A stretch of 64,000 nt of DNA, taken from the NCBI GenBank assembly GCA_902497065.1, contig CABVDH010000006.1, positions 1 to 64,000 on the forward strand. The letters are read 5' to 3'. Within the stretch, counting starts at the first letter, position 1, and the number at the start of each line of letters is the position of its first letter. Under the pieces are notes generated by a model that ran no database searches, was not told the DNA's origin, and saw only the letters and a list, made by a program, of their open reading frames with translations. Source of the DNA: an uncultured Collinsella sp. Lineage in GTDB: Bacteria; Actinomycetota; Coriobacteriia; Coriobacteriales; Coriobacteriaceae. The position numbers and the translations under genes were made by a program. Below, in pieces: positions 32,802 to 41,673 of this stretch.

Positions 32802-33857
32802 TCATCCTCCGATTTGGGACATAAATCGTTGCGTGCCCTCAATTATCGCGTGTTCCTGCGGTTTGTGGGCGACGGCATCGCGCCAAATCGAAAGTACCTG
32901 CATATCATCACCACGGCGCAGGGCGTCGCGCACCGAATACTCGGCATCGCTAAACAGGCACGGACGCACGTTGCCATCGGCCGTCAGGCGCAGACGGTTG
33001 CAATTCGCGCAAAAATGATTGGACATGGCGCTAATGAAGCCGACCGTTCCCGCCACGCCCGGAAAGTGCCAATAGCGCGCAGGGCCCGCGCCGGCAGGAG
33101 CGTCGTTGATGTCGAGCGGCTCGAGCTCGCCCAGTCCCGCCGCGGCGGCCCCGGCATTGATGCGCGCCCGCAGCTCGTCGCTCGGCACGGTATCGCTCGC
33201 ATCCCACAGCTCGGGATTGAGCGCGGGCGCGTGAGGGTCTACAGCACAATGTGAGCTCGTGTGCTCATCGCCGATGGGCATATATTCGATAAATCGCAGA
33301 TGAATGGGGCGGTCGACGGTCAGCCGTGCGAGGGCCGTCACATCCTGGTTGAGCCGACGCACAACAACGCAGTTGACCTTAACGGGTTCAAAGCCCCAAG
33401 CCAGCGCCGCGTCGATGCCAGCCATGGTCTGCTCGAGTCGACCCAGACGAGTGATCTTTCCAAAGAGCGTAGGGTCGAGTGTGTCGAGCGAAATGTTGAC
33501 GCGGTTAAGACCGGCGTCTTTGAGCTGCTGCGCCAACTTGGGCAGCAGGGCACCATTGGTGGTGAGCGAGATGTCCTCGATCTGCGGAATCGCGCGGATG
33601 TCGCGAATAAGCGGGATGATACGGCGGCTGACCAGCGGCTCGCCGCCCGTCAGGCGTACGCGGCGAATGCCCTCCCCCGCCACCAAGCGCACAAAGCGGG
33701 CGATTTCCTCGGCGCTGAGCAGCTCGTCGTGCGCGCGGGGTGCCACGCCATCGGCCGGCATGCAGTAAATGCAGCGGAAATTGCACTTGTCGGTAACGGC
33801 AATGCGCAGGTAGTTAATGTCGCGGCCAAAGCCGTCATGTTGCACGTGCCCGTCCAC
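32802..33857 (-). CDS. moaA: GTP 3',8-cyclase MoaA
   Basis: This radical SAM enzyme converts GTP to 3',8-cyclo-GTP, the first step of molybdenum cofactor synthesis. It has the N-terminal cluster motif CNFRCIYCMP and the SAM-binding LTGGEPLVS. The second cluster motif is CANCNRLRLTADGNVRPCLF. It ends in the di-glycine GG that MoaA needs for catalysis. It is 351 residues. It is the first gene of a tight two-gene operon with moaC-mobB. Confidence 0.96.
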   Translation of the reverse strand: MDGHVQHDGFGRDINYLRIAVTDKCNFRCIYCMPADGVAPRAHDELLSAEEIARFVRLVAGEGIRRVRLTGGEPLVSRRIIPLIRDIRAIPQIEDISLTTNGALLPKLAQQLKDAGLNRVNISLDTLDPTLFGKITRLGRLEQTMAGIDAALAWGFEPVKVNCVVVRRLNQDVTALARLTVDRPIHLRFIEYMPIGDEHTSSHCAVDPHAPALNPELWDASDTVPSDELRARINAGAAAAGLGELEPLDINDAPAGAGPARYWHFPGVAGTVGFISAMSNHFCANCNRLRLTADGNVRPCLFSDAEYSVRDALRRGDDMQVLSIWRDAVAHKPQEHAIIEGTQRFMSQIGG

Positions 33858-33991
33858 GCAGTCCTCCCCTCACGCGGCGTTTTATTCTTCGGAAAACATA
33901 ATACCCCACGAGAGAATCATGCCGACACCCGTACGACAGGACAGGTCGCTTCGAGCAAGACCGGCTTCCCAAGCCCATCCTCAGCATACAG

Positions 33992-34052
33992 ACCATCACA
34001 ACATTCGATGCTTTTCCCGTTTTTGGCAAAAAACGTCGAATGTTGTGATGGT
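33992..34052. repeat. Hairpin repeat, 27-nt-loop family, copy 3
   Basis: ACCATCACAACATTCGA pairs perfectly over 17 bp with TCGAATGTTGTGATGGT. The 27-nt loop is TGCTTTTCCCG, then a T run and GGCAAAAAACG, differing from copies 1 and 2 except at GCTTTTC. Confidence 0.85.
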
Positions 34053-34092
34053 TTGCCTGCCCGCAGCACCCCGTAGAAGGACCAAAGCGTCC

Positions 34093-35130
34093 CTAAAGGC
34101 CGCCGTCCCAGTGTCGAATCACGAACTCTCGCAGGTCGTTCTGACGTTTCTGGAATGTCTCGCTTCGGTCGCACTTAAGGCCCATAGCGAGCGCGATGGC
34201 GTTCATCGCCCGGTGCAATTGCAGCTGGTGGGCAAACTGAGTCCCGGTGAGGACGATCATCCTAAAGCCCAGCGCGCTCAGCACGGTCATGCGCTCCGCA
34301 TCCGACGCACTGCGCTGTTTATCAAGATGGTCCGAGCCGTTGTATTCAATACCCGTACCGCTCGCAGGCGCATATACGTCGATCTCGAAATACCCGGCCT
34401 TTGCGAGATACTTGAACTCGTTGGGAACATCGACCCGATGGTTGAGCTCGATCTTGGCGTATCCCAGCCCGCCCTGGGAACGCTTCGCGACGACCATGAT
34501 TGCAGTGGCCGTCTCCATAGGCGAACGGGCAGCGTCCTTTACACGCTTGAGCAACGAGGCCGCGCGTTTCACGCCTCGACGCGAAGGATTCTGCTCGCAA
34601 AAAGCACGCAGGTCGGCGACGGCATATCGCTGCGAGGCCTCGACATAATCATCGCTCGACAGATGGTTAAGGTGATACCGAGCACACACTTCAAATCCGT
34701 ACTCAAGCTGCTCGAGCTCGCTCATCCACGAGCCCGCCTGGACAAGGCACATGGCCTCATCAACCACCAGAAGACCCTCTGCCACCTCGATAAGATGATC
34801 CGAAGGTATGGGCGCCCCAAACACATGGCGTCGGAGACCCGCCGGCCGAGAGCGTTCAAAATCGAAGCTAACCAGCGTATCAATACGGTCGAGTTCCTCT
34901 TGAGGAATACCAAGTGAGACCAGATAGTCGGCGACAATCTCGACCGCTGCAGATATCCTCAATCCCTTGGCATCGAGCCCCAATTTGGGGAGGCTCGCAG
35001 TCGGCTCCACCTCGTTAGCAAGCGAGTCCTCATCGTATAGGCTGCTTGCTCGCGAGAGCGGCTCGGACGGGCGCGCCACGTTGTGGTACAGCCAGGCAGT
35101 CTTATGGGACAGGACGATCGGCAAGTCCAT
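34093..35130 (-). CDS. Uncharacterised protein with C-terminal DUF559/Vsr-like nuclease domain
   Basis: The C-terminal region reads FEIDVYAPASGTGIEYNGSD, then H, a D-x2-R pair and LGFRMIVLT. This fits the D-n-ExxG-H pattern of PD-(D/E)XK nuclease folds such as DUF559 and Vsr. The N-terminal 230 residues are helical and unrecognised. The chosen start is the ATG at 35130 (MDLPIVLSHK) behind GGAGAG, giving 345 residues. Upstream in-frame codons would run through a repeat hairpin at 35230-35294 and are unlikely. Proteins of this type often sit in defence or genome-maintenance contexts, but no partner gene is beside it. Confidence 0.6.
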   Translation of the reverse strand: MDLPIVLSHKTAWLYHNVARPSEPLSRASSLYDEDSLANEVEPTASLPKLGLDAKGLRISAAVEIVADYLVSLGIPQEELDRIDTLVSFDFERSRPAGLRRHVFGAPIPSDHLIEVAEGLLVVDEAMCLVQAGSWMSELEQLEYGFEVCARYHLNHLSSDDYVEASQRYAVADLRAFCEQNPSRRGVKRAASLLKRVKDAARSPMETATAIMVVAKRSQGGLGYAKIELNHRVDVPNEFKYLAKAGYFEIDVYAPASGTGIEYNGSDHLDKQRSASDAERMTVLSALGFRMIVLTGTQFAHQLQLHRAMNAIALAMGLKCDRSETFQKRQNDLREFVIRHWDGGL

Positions 35131-35229
35131 GAGCTCTCCAATGGGTCGGATAACCAACCTTATTCCCCTGCTCACGGATTCGCACACTTCCACGTACAAG
35201 AAAGCATTCCACCCGTACGAGCGACAGAA

Positions 35230-35294
35230 AAACCGTCCCAAAAATCGATGCTTTTCTTCAATATCGAGAAAAACGTCGATTATTGGGACGGTTT
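35230..35294. repeat. Hairpin repeat, 27-nt-loop family, copy 4 (different stem)
   Basis: Nineteen-base arms starting AAACCGTCCCAA and ending GGGACGGTTT pair with one mismatch around a 27-nt loop, TGCTTTTC then an AT-rich part ending AAAAACG. The outer stem differs from copies 1-3 on both sides, so pairing is kept while sequence changes. Confidence 0.82.
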
Positions 35295-35343
35295 GGGGCG
35301 AGGTGAGAGGTCGGAGGGCCAGAGCAAGCCGCACTCCAACGGG

Positions 35344-37242
35344 TTAATCCAGCTCTTTCAATCCATGTGCCAGCTGCCAGTACTCGCCGTGCTGAGCGAG
35401 CAGCTCCTCGTGGGTGCCGCGCTCGATGATGCGGCCGTGTTCGAGGACCATGATCGCATCGGCGTCGCGGACCGTGGACAGGCGGTGCGCGATCATAAAC
35501 GTGGTGCGTCCGCGCATGATACGGTCCATGCCGCGCTCGATGAGCTTTTCGGTGCGCGTGTCGATGGAGCTCGTGGCCTCGTCCAAGATGAGCACCGGCG
35601 GATCGGCCACGGCCACGCGCGCGATGGCGAGCAGCTGGCGCTGGCCCTGTGACAGGTTGGCACCGTCCGCGGTCACGAGCGTGTCGTAACCTTGCGGCAA
35701 GCGGCGGATAAACGAGTCGGCGCAGGCGGCCTCGGCAGCGGCGCGCACTTCCTCGTCGGTCGCGTCGAGCTTGCCAAAGCGGATGTTCTGCGCAATGGTG
35801 CCGCTAAACAGATGCGTATCCTGTAGCACAATGCCGAGCGACCCGCGCAGGCTGGCCTTGGCGATATGCTTGACGTCGATACCGTCGTACGTGATCTCGC
35901 CGTCATCGACCTCGTAGAAGCGGTTGATGAGGTTGGTGATGGTCGTCTTTCCGGCGCCCGTCGAGCCAACAAAGGCGATCTTTTGCCCCGGCTTGGCAAA
36001 CAGGTTGAGATCCGTGAGCACGCGCGTGCCCGGCACGTAGGAAAAGTCCACGGCATGGAAGCGCACGTCGCCGGCGAGCGGGACGAGGCCGGTAACAAGC
36101 TCGGTGCCGTCGGCGGCCACCGCGCGGCCCGACTCATCAACGGCTGCCACGTCATTCAGGTGCCCGTAGACGCCCACGCCCTGGCCCGCGGGAATCTTCC
36201 ACGCCCACGCGGCATCGCCCGTCTGCACCAGCTCCACGCAGCCCTCGTCCACCTCGGGCTCAAGGTCCATAGCCGCAAACAGGCGCTCGGCACCGGCCAA
36301 CGCGTTGAGCAAGAAGTTGCCGAGCTGCGTAAACTGGTTGATGGGCATGGCGGCCTGGCGCACAAAGACCAGGTAGCTTGCAAGTGCGCCCACATCGGCG
36401 AGCCCCTTGATGCAGAGCATGCCGCCCGCCACGGCGACGATGGCATAGTTGACGTAGCCAATCACGACGGTCATGGGCACCATGGAGTTGGCATAGCTCA
36501 CGGCGGCGGTACCGGTGCGGCGAAGCTCGTCGTTGCGGCGGGTGAAGCCGGCGACATTCGCTGCCTCACGGTTAAAGACCTTGATGACCTTTTGGCCCGA
36601 GACCATTTCTTCGATATATCCGTCCAGGTCGCCAAGCGATGCCTGCTGGGCAGCAAAGAAACGCTTAGAGCGCGCGCCCGAGTAGCGCGCATACAGCACA
36701 ATGGCCGCATCGCACACGAGTGTGATAATCGTGAGCTGCCAGTTAAGGATGATGAGCATAGCCGTGGTGCCCACAACCTGAATGGCGGCCTGAATCACGT
36801 TGGCAAAGCTGTTGTTGAGCGCCTCGGAGACGGTGTCGACGTCGTTGGTGAAAAAACTCATGATGTCGCCCGGGCGCGTGCTGTCAAAATAACTGAGCGG
36901 CAGCGTCTGGATGTGCGCGAACAGGTCGCGGCGAATATCGGACACCACGTGTTGGGCCGCGCGCACCATAATCTGCGAGTAGCCCAGGGCCGAGAGCACG
37001 CCCGCAACGTAGATGATCGCCGTCAGGATGACCTGCTTGGCAAGCAGTTCCTCCCCGCCCGTGGCCAAACCGTTAACGATGGGGCGCACCATGTAGGTGC
37101 CGGCGAGGCTCGCGATGGCGGCGACGGAGGCGAGCACGCCCACCGCGAGCAACGAGAACTTGGCATGCCCCATGTAGGAGAGCAAGCGGCGCACAGTGCG
37201 CTTGAGGTCGGCCGGGCGTGCTTGGGCTGCGGTCTTAGGCAT
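35344..37242 (-). CDS. ABC exporter, TMD-NBD half transporter (canonical ATP site)
   Basis: This 632-residue half transporter has six TM helices (about residues 30-320) followed by a nucleotide-binding domain. It contains Walker A GSTGAGKTT, the signature LSQGQRQLLAIAR, Walker B VLILDEATSSID with the catalytic Glu, and the H-loop AHRLSTV. The ATG at 37242 overlaps the stop of the upstream partner by 8 nt. It pairs with the next gene as a heterodimeric exporter of the LmrCD/TM287-288 type. The signature here departs from LSGGQ. Confidence 0.92.
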   Translation of the reverse strand: MPKTAAQARPADLKRTVRRLLSYMGHAKFSLLAVGVLASVAAIASLAGTYMVRPIVNGLATGGEELLAKQVILTAIIYVAGVLSALGYSQIMVRAAQHVVSDIRRDLFAHIQTLPLSYFDSTRPGDIMSFFTNDVDTVSEALNNSFANVIQAAIQVVGTTAMLIILNWQLTIITLVCDAAIVLYARYSGARSKRFFAAQQASLGDLDGYIEEMVSGQKVIKVFNREAANVAGFTRRNDELRRTGTAAVSYANSMVPMTVVIGYVNYAIVAVAGGMLCIKGLADVGALASYLVFVRQAAMPINQFTQLGNFLLNALAGAERLFAAMDLEPEVDEGCVELVQTGDAAWAWKIPAGQGVGVYGHLNDVAAVDESGRAVAADGTELVTGLVPLAGDVRFHAVDFSYVPGTRVLTDLNLFAKPGQKIAFVGSTGAGKTTITNLINRFYEVDDGEITYDGIDVKHIAKASLRGSLGIVLQDTHLFSGTIAQNIRFGKLDATDEEVRAAAEAACADSFIRRLPQGYDTLVTADGANLSQGQRQLLAIARVAVADPPVLILDEATSSIDTRTEKLIERGMDRIMRGRTTFMIAHRLSTVRDADAIMVLEHGRIIERGTHEELLAQHGEYWQLAHGLKELD

Positions 37243-39064
37243 GGCGCTCACCCCCTTCCAAGGGCGATCCGCATGCGACGGAGGAAAACGGATCATTCGC
37301 GCAACCATCGTCACTGCCGTCGCCGGCTTCCGCGTTCCTCGCAAACTCCATCTGCGAGGCGTAAATCTCCTGGTAGATGTTGTCGCCCGCCAGCAGTTCC
37401 TCGTGCGTGCCCACGCCGTGGACACGACCGTCGTCCAGCACCACAATACGATCGGCATCCATGACGCTCGCGATACGCTGGGCGATGATGAGCACGGTCG
37501 TATCGGAAATCCGAGCGATGTGCTCGCGAATCTTAGCGTCGGTCGCCATATCGACCGCGCTGGTGGAGTCATCAAAAATGAGCACGCGCGGATGCTTGAG
37601 CAGCGTGCGCGCGATGCACAGGCGTTGCTTCTGGCCACCCGAGACACCAGCGCCGCCTTGGCCCAACTCGCCGTCCAGCCCGCCGATGCGATCAAGGAAC
37701 TCGTCCACGCACGCCGCGCGGCAAGCCGCGAGGAGTTCATCGTCCGACGCCTGCGGATTGCCCCACTGCAGGTTCTCGCGCACGGTACCCGTAAACAGCA
37801 CATTCTTTTGCAGCACAATGCCCACAGCGTCGCGTAGAGTCGCGAGGTCGTAGTCGCGCACGTCGCGTCCGCCCACAAGCACGGCGCCTTCGGTGGCGTC
37901 GTACAGGCGCGCAATCAGCTGCACAAGCGAGCTCTTGCCCGAGCCCGTGCCGCCGAGGATGCCCACCGTCGAGCCGCTCCCGATGCGAAGGTCGATATGC
38001 TCGAGCACATCCTCAGCTGCATCCGCGCGGTATTTAAAGGAAACGTCGCGAAACTCGATACTGCCGTCCGCTGGCGCCGCAATCGCGAGGTCTCCCGCGG
38101 GGTTGGCGATAAAGGGCTCCTCATCGAGCACCTCGGCGATACGGCCCACACTCGTAAGAGCGCGCGTGAGCAGCAAAAACACGTTGGAAATCATCATGAG
38201 CGAATTCATGATCAGCAGCACGTAGCTCATAAAGCCCGTGAGCGAGCCCACGCCCAGCTTGCCGGCGAGAATCATGCGGCCGCCAATCCACAGGATGGAG
38301 AGCGCAGCCACGTACATCGACAGCTGAAACACCGGCAGGTTGAGCACCGCGTTGCCAAAGGTCTTCGTCGCAGTGCCGGCGAGCTCGGTATTGACGGTGT
38401 CGAACTTGGCCTCCTCGTGCTCGGTACGAACGTAGGCCTTGACGGCACGCACGGCGGTGAGGTCTTCCTGTACCACGCCGTTGAGGTGGTCCATCGAGGT
38501 CTGGAGTTGGCGGTAGAGCGGACTGACGCGATAGGTGATGACGCCCAGTACGATTGCCAGCACGGGCAAGATGATCGCAAAGACGTTGGCGAGCGGGCGC
38601 GACAGCATCAGCGCGTAGATAAGGCCGACGATAAGCGTCACCGGGCCGCGCACCATAGGGCGAAAGCCGTTGCCCACAGCATTTTGGATAACGGTGATGT
38701 CCGTGGTCATGCGGGTGACGAGCGAGCTGGCGTCGTAGTTGTCCAGGTTACCAAAAGCGAGCGTCTGAATCTTTTTGTACTCAGCCTCGCGCAGGTTAGC
38801 GCCTAGGCCCGAGGCAACGCGGGCGGACGTGTGTGCATAACCCAAGCCCAGTACCAGCGAAAGCGCAGCGCACACCAACATGTACGACCCCTGCAGCAGC
38901 ATGTAGTTGATATCACCCGCAGGCACGCCCACATCGATGATGTTGGCCATGATGACCGGGATAAACAGCTCGAGCACCGTCTCGACCGACACAAAGAACA
39001 CGCCGAGGATGGCATCGCGACGGTATGCCCCTAGATAGGAAAACAGTATTTTGAGATTGCGCAC
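37235..39064 (-). CDS. ABC exporter, TMD-NBD half transporter (degenerate site)
   Basis: This 609-residue half transporter has an N-terminal six-helix domain and an NBD with Walker A GGTGSGKSS, the signature VSGGQKQRLCIART and Walker B VLIFDDSTSAVD. The catalytic Glu after Walker B is Asp, which together with the partner's canonical site is the asymmetric arrangement of heterodimeric exporters. Its H-loop position reads AQRIASV, with Gln for His. The start is a GTG at 39064 behind a weak GGGGG. It is the first gene of the pair; the substrate is unknown (drug or lipid-like). Confidence 0.92.
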   Translation of the reverse strand: MRNLKILFSYLGAYRRDAILGVFFVSVETVLELFIPVIMANIIDVGVPAGDINYMLLQGSYMLVCAALSLVLGLGYAHTSARVASGLGANLREAEYKKIQTLAFGNLDNYDASSLVTRMTTDITVIQNAVGNGFRPMVRGPVTLIVGLIYALMLSRPLANVFAIILPVLAIVLGVITYRVSPLYRQLQTSMDHLNGVVQEDLTAVRAVKAYVRTEHEEAKFDTVNTELAGTATKTFGNAVLNLPVFQLSMYVAALSILWIGGRMILAGKLGVGSLTGFMSYVLLIMNSLMMISNVFLLLTRALTSVGRIAEVLDEEPFIANPAGDLAIAAPADGSIEFRDVSFKYRADAAEDVLEHIDLRIGSGSTVGILGGTGSGKSSLVQLIARLYDATEGAVLVGGRDVRDYDLATLRDAVGIVLQKNVLFTGTVRENLQWGNPQASDDELLAACRAACVDEFLDRIGGLDGELGQGGAGVSGGQKQRLCIARTLLKHPRVLIFDDSTSAVDMATDAKIREHIARISDTTVLIIAQRIASVMDADRIVVLDDGRVHGVGTHEELLAGDNIYQEIYASQMEFARNAEAGDGSDDGCANDPFSSVACGSPLEGGERHA

Positions 39065-39251
39065 GCAGGTTCAACCCCCATCAAACGTTGTTCGCAAACG
39101 CACGTATTATTGCGCGCCGAATAATGGTGTCAAGTATTCCGAAATCGTTTTCTGCAAGGTTAGCGCCGGCGGCGAGTTCTCGTGATGTGTGTCCATATTC
39201 ACTCGGAATAATGGTGCGCGTGACTTTTTCGCCCCGTCGTCAACACAAACC

Positions 39252-39287
39252 TTGACTCTACAATCGTTGTAGGGTTTTCACTACACT
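39252..39287 (+). promoter_or_regulatory. MerR-type promoter of the MATE-merR operon
   Basis: A -35 TTGACT (39252-39257) is followed by the dyad CTACAA-TCG-TTGTAG (39258-39272), extended to AC-n-CTACAA / TTGTAG-n-GT. A -10 candidate (TTCACT) lies 19 bp after the -35. The over-long spacer centred on a dyad is the hallmark of promoters untwisted by MerR-family activators, and a BmrR-like MerR gene lies in the same operon. Confidence 0.75.
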
Positions 39288-39322
39288 GGTACGTAAACAA
39301 ACCCAGCCAGAAAGCCCCGCCC

Positions 39323-40669
39323 ATGGAACACGACCTCACACGCGGCAATGTCCTTAAGACCATCGCGGTCTTTGCCCTGCCCTATATGCTCTCGTACTTT
39401 TTGCAGATGCTCTACGGTATGGCCGACCTGTACATGATGGGGCAGTTTAGCGGCGCCGCCGGCATCACCGCCGTGGGCAATGGCGCGCAGACGCTCTATA
39501 TCATTACCGTGACGCTCGTGGGCCTGGCCATGGGAACGACGGTCATCGTCGGTCACGCCGTGGGCTCGCGCCGCTTCGATCGCGCCGAGACCGCCATCGG
39601 CAACACCATTACGCTCTTTATGGGTGTCTCGGTAGTGCTGGCCGCTGTCCTGCTTGCGCTGTGTCCGCAGATCGTGGCACTCATTGGCACGCCGGCCGAG
39701 GCAGTCGAAGGAACCGCCGCCTACCTGCGCATCTGCTTTGTCGGCATTCCGTTTATCGCCGCATACAACATTCTCTCGGCCATCTTTCGCGGCCTGGGCG
39801 ATTCGCGCTCGCCCATGTACGTAATTGGCGTGGCATGCATCATCAACATCGCGCTCGACTTTCTGTTTATCGGCCACATGGGGCTCGGCCCCGTGGGTGC
39901 GGCGCTCGGCACGGTAACCGCCCAGACGGCCAGCGTTGCCCTCGCGCTCGTGTGGCTCAAGAGCCGCCGCACGAACATCCATGTTAAGCGCAGCGACCTG
40001 CGCCCCCAGCCCGAGGTGCTCGGCAGCATTCTTAAGATCGGCTTGCCCGTGGCCGTGCAGGATGGCTGCATCCAGGTGGCGTTTATGTTCATCACCGTCA
40101 TCGCCAACCACCGAGGGCTCGTCGACGCCGCCGCCGTGGGCCTGGTCGAGAAGATGATCAGCTTTTTGTTCATTGTGCCGAGTTCCATGGGCGCCACCGT
40201 CAGCGCGCTCACGGCGCAAAACGCCGGCGCGGGCAAGGGCGACCGCGCACGTCAGGTACTCAAAGATGCCATGACGATCTCGGTGGTGTACGGCTGTCTG
40301 ATCACGGTGCTGATGTGGCTGGTGGCGCCGGCGTTTATTGGCTTTTTTGCCAAGGACTCCGCGGTGGTCGCGGCCGGCACCGGCTATATGCGCAGCTATA
40401 TTTTCGACGCGATTTTTGCCGGCATCCACATTTGCTTTAGCGGCTTTTTCGCTGCGTATGGCAAGAGCTACATCGGCTTTGCGCACAACGTGCTGGCCGT
40501 GGCGCTCATTCGCGTGCCGGGCGCGTGGCTGCTGTCGAACGCCTATTCCGACACGCTGTTTCCCATGGGCATCGCTTCGCCGTGCGGGTCGATTTTGTCG
40601 GCGGTCATCTGTGTTGTCGCGTTTACCGTGCTCAACCGACGCGGGGCTTTTGACAAGCTAGTGGCGTAG
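39323..40669 (+). CDS. MATE-family multidrug efflux protein
   Basis: This 448-residue membrane antiporter has the expected twelve helices. It opens LTRGNVLKTIAVFALPYMLS and has the helix 2 motif MYGMADLYMMGQFSG, in which the Asp is a cation-coupling candidate. It is related to the DinF/NorM branch typical of gut Gram-positives. It heads an operon with a MerR-family regulator 56 bp downstream, and its promoter has MerR architecture, so expression is probably induced by its own substrates. Confidence 0.9.
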   Translation: MEHDLTRGNVLKTIAVFALPYMLSYFLQMLYGMADLYMMGQFSGAAGITAVGNGAQTLYIITVTLVGLAMGTTVIVGHAVGSRRFDRAETAIGNTITLFMGVSVVLAAVLLALCPQIVALIGTPAEAVEGTAAYLRICFVGIPFIAAYNILSAIFRGLGDSRSPMYVIGVACIINIALDFLFIGHMGLGPVGAALGTVTAQTASVALALVWLKSRRTNIHVKRSDLRPQPEVLGSILKIGLPVAVQDGCIQVAFMFITVIANHRGLVDAAAVGLVEKMISFLFIVPSSMGATVSALTAQNAGAGKGDRARQVLKDAMTISVVYGCLITVLMWLVAPAFIGFFAKDSAVVAAGTGYMRSYIFDAIFAGIHICFSGFFAAYGKSYIGFAHNVLAVALIRVPGAWLLSNAYSDTLFPMGIASPCGSILSAVICVVAFTVLNRRGAFDKLVA

Positions 40670-40725
40670 CGAGGCGACGCGAGCCTGGCGCCCCTCCCCT
40701 GCTTTTTGCCGAAAGGAGCGGTCCT

Positions 40726-41565
40726 GTGACCGACATGCCAAGTGAACATACTGAGGGCCTGCTCCGTATTGGCGAGGTGGCGCGCCTGTTTAACCTGAGC
40801 GTGGGCACGCTGCGCCATTACGAGCAGATGGGCTTGCTGGACCCGGCGCACATCGATTCGGCGAGTGGATACCGCTACTACGGATCTCGGCAGCTCTCCA
40901 CCCTCAACACCATCAGCCACCTGCGTGTTCTCGACTTGCCGTTGGCACAAATCCGTGAGTTTGTGACCACGCGTGATGTGGACCTCATGCAGCGGCAACT
41001 GGCCCAGCAACAGGAGCTCATCGAGCGCAAGCGCCGCGAGCTCGAACGCGTGTCGCGCAAGATCGATAACCGACTTGGGCTGCTGCACGATGCGTTGAAC
41101 ACCGAGCTCGATGCTATTTGCGCAATCGATGCGCCCGAGCTTCGTTGCGCCGTATTGCGCGAACGCGTCAACCCTACCGACGCCTATGCGCTGGAGTGGC
41201 AGATTCGTCAGCTGCAGAAAGGCCAGCACGAGACGTTTGTTTTTCTGGGCAACTTGGGCGTCGGGATCGCGCCCGAACGCCTTGCCGCCGGCGACTTTGA
41301 TGGCTACGACGAGGTCTTTCTGCTGCTGGATGACACGGACGATTACCTGGGCGATGTCGAAGTACGTCCCGCCGCGCGGTGTCTGACGGTCAGCTTCCGC
41401 GGCACGCACGGTCAGGCGGCCCCGCGCTATGAGCGCTTACTCGATTACATGCACGAGCGCGACCTGTCCCCCGCCGGTCCCTCGCGCGAAATCGCCCTCA
41501 TCGACGACATCATCAGCGACGACCCGGGAGCGCATGTGACGAGGATCGCGATACCGGTCCGCTAA
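40726..41565 (+). CDS. MerR-family regulator with GyrI-like ligand-binding domain
   Basis: This 279-residue protein has an N-terminal MerR winged helix (RIGEVARLFNLSVGTLRHYEQMGLL), a coiled-coil dimerisation helix (about 80-120) and a C-terminal GyrI/BmrR-like effector domain. The start is GTG 40726, 7 nt after AAGGAG. The domain plan is that of BmrR, a multidrug-sensing activator. It lies directly downstream of the MATE pump whose promoter carries a MerR dyad, which makes autoregulated drug-induced efflux the likely role. Confidence 0.9.
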   Translation: MTDMPSEHTEGLLRIGEVARLFNLSVGTLRHYEQMGLLDPAHIDSASGYRYYGSRQLSTLNTISHLRVLDLPLAQIREFVTTRDVDLMQRQLAQQQELIERKRRELERVSRKIDNRLGLLHDALNTELDAICAIDAPELRCAVLRERVNPTDAYALEWQIRQLQKGQHETFVFLGNLGVGIAPERLAAGDFDGYDEVFLLLDDTDDYLGDVEVRPAARCLTVSFRGTHGQAAPRYERLLDYMHERDLSPAGPSREIALIDDIISDDPGAHVTRIAIPVR

Positions 41566-41673
41566 TCACTACCATTTATCGAGCAATTCCATCCATTTAC
41601 CTTAATCCGAATTAGATTGTGTTTTGTAGCAAATAAAATGACAGCATATTGCCCCCCATAGGCAGGAGACATT

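Noticed and set aside
34093..35334. 413-residue version of the nuclease-like protein
   Set aside because: The extra N-terminus would be translated through a repeat hairpin at 35230-35294; the ATG at 35130 with GGAGAG is preferred.
37243..37914. 224-residue N-terminal extension of the second ABC half transporter
   Set aside because: It is an out-of-frame reading of the upstream transporter's ATPase domain; the coupled ATG at 37242 is the real start.
39281..40486. 401-residue minus-strand open frame opposite the MATE gene
   Set aside because: It has shadow composition, rich in His, Arg and Asp, with no domain; the sense gene is unambiguous.
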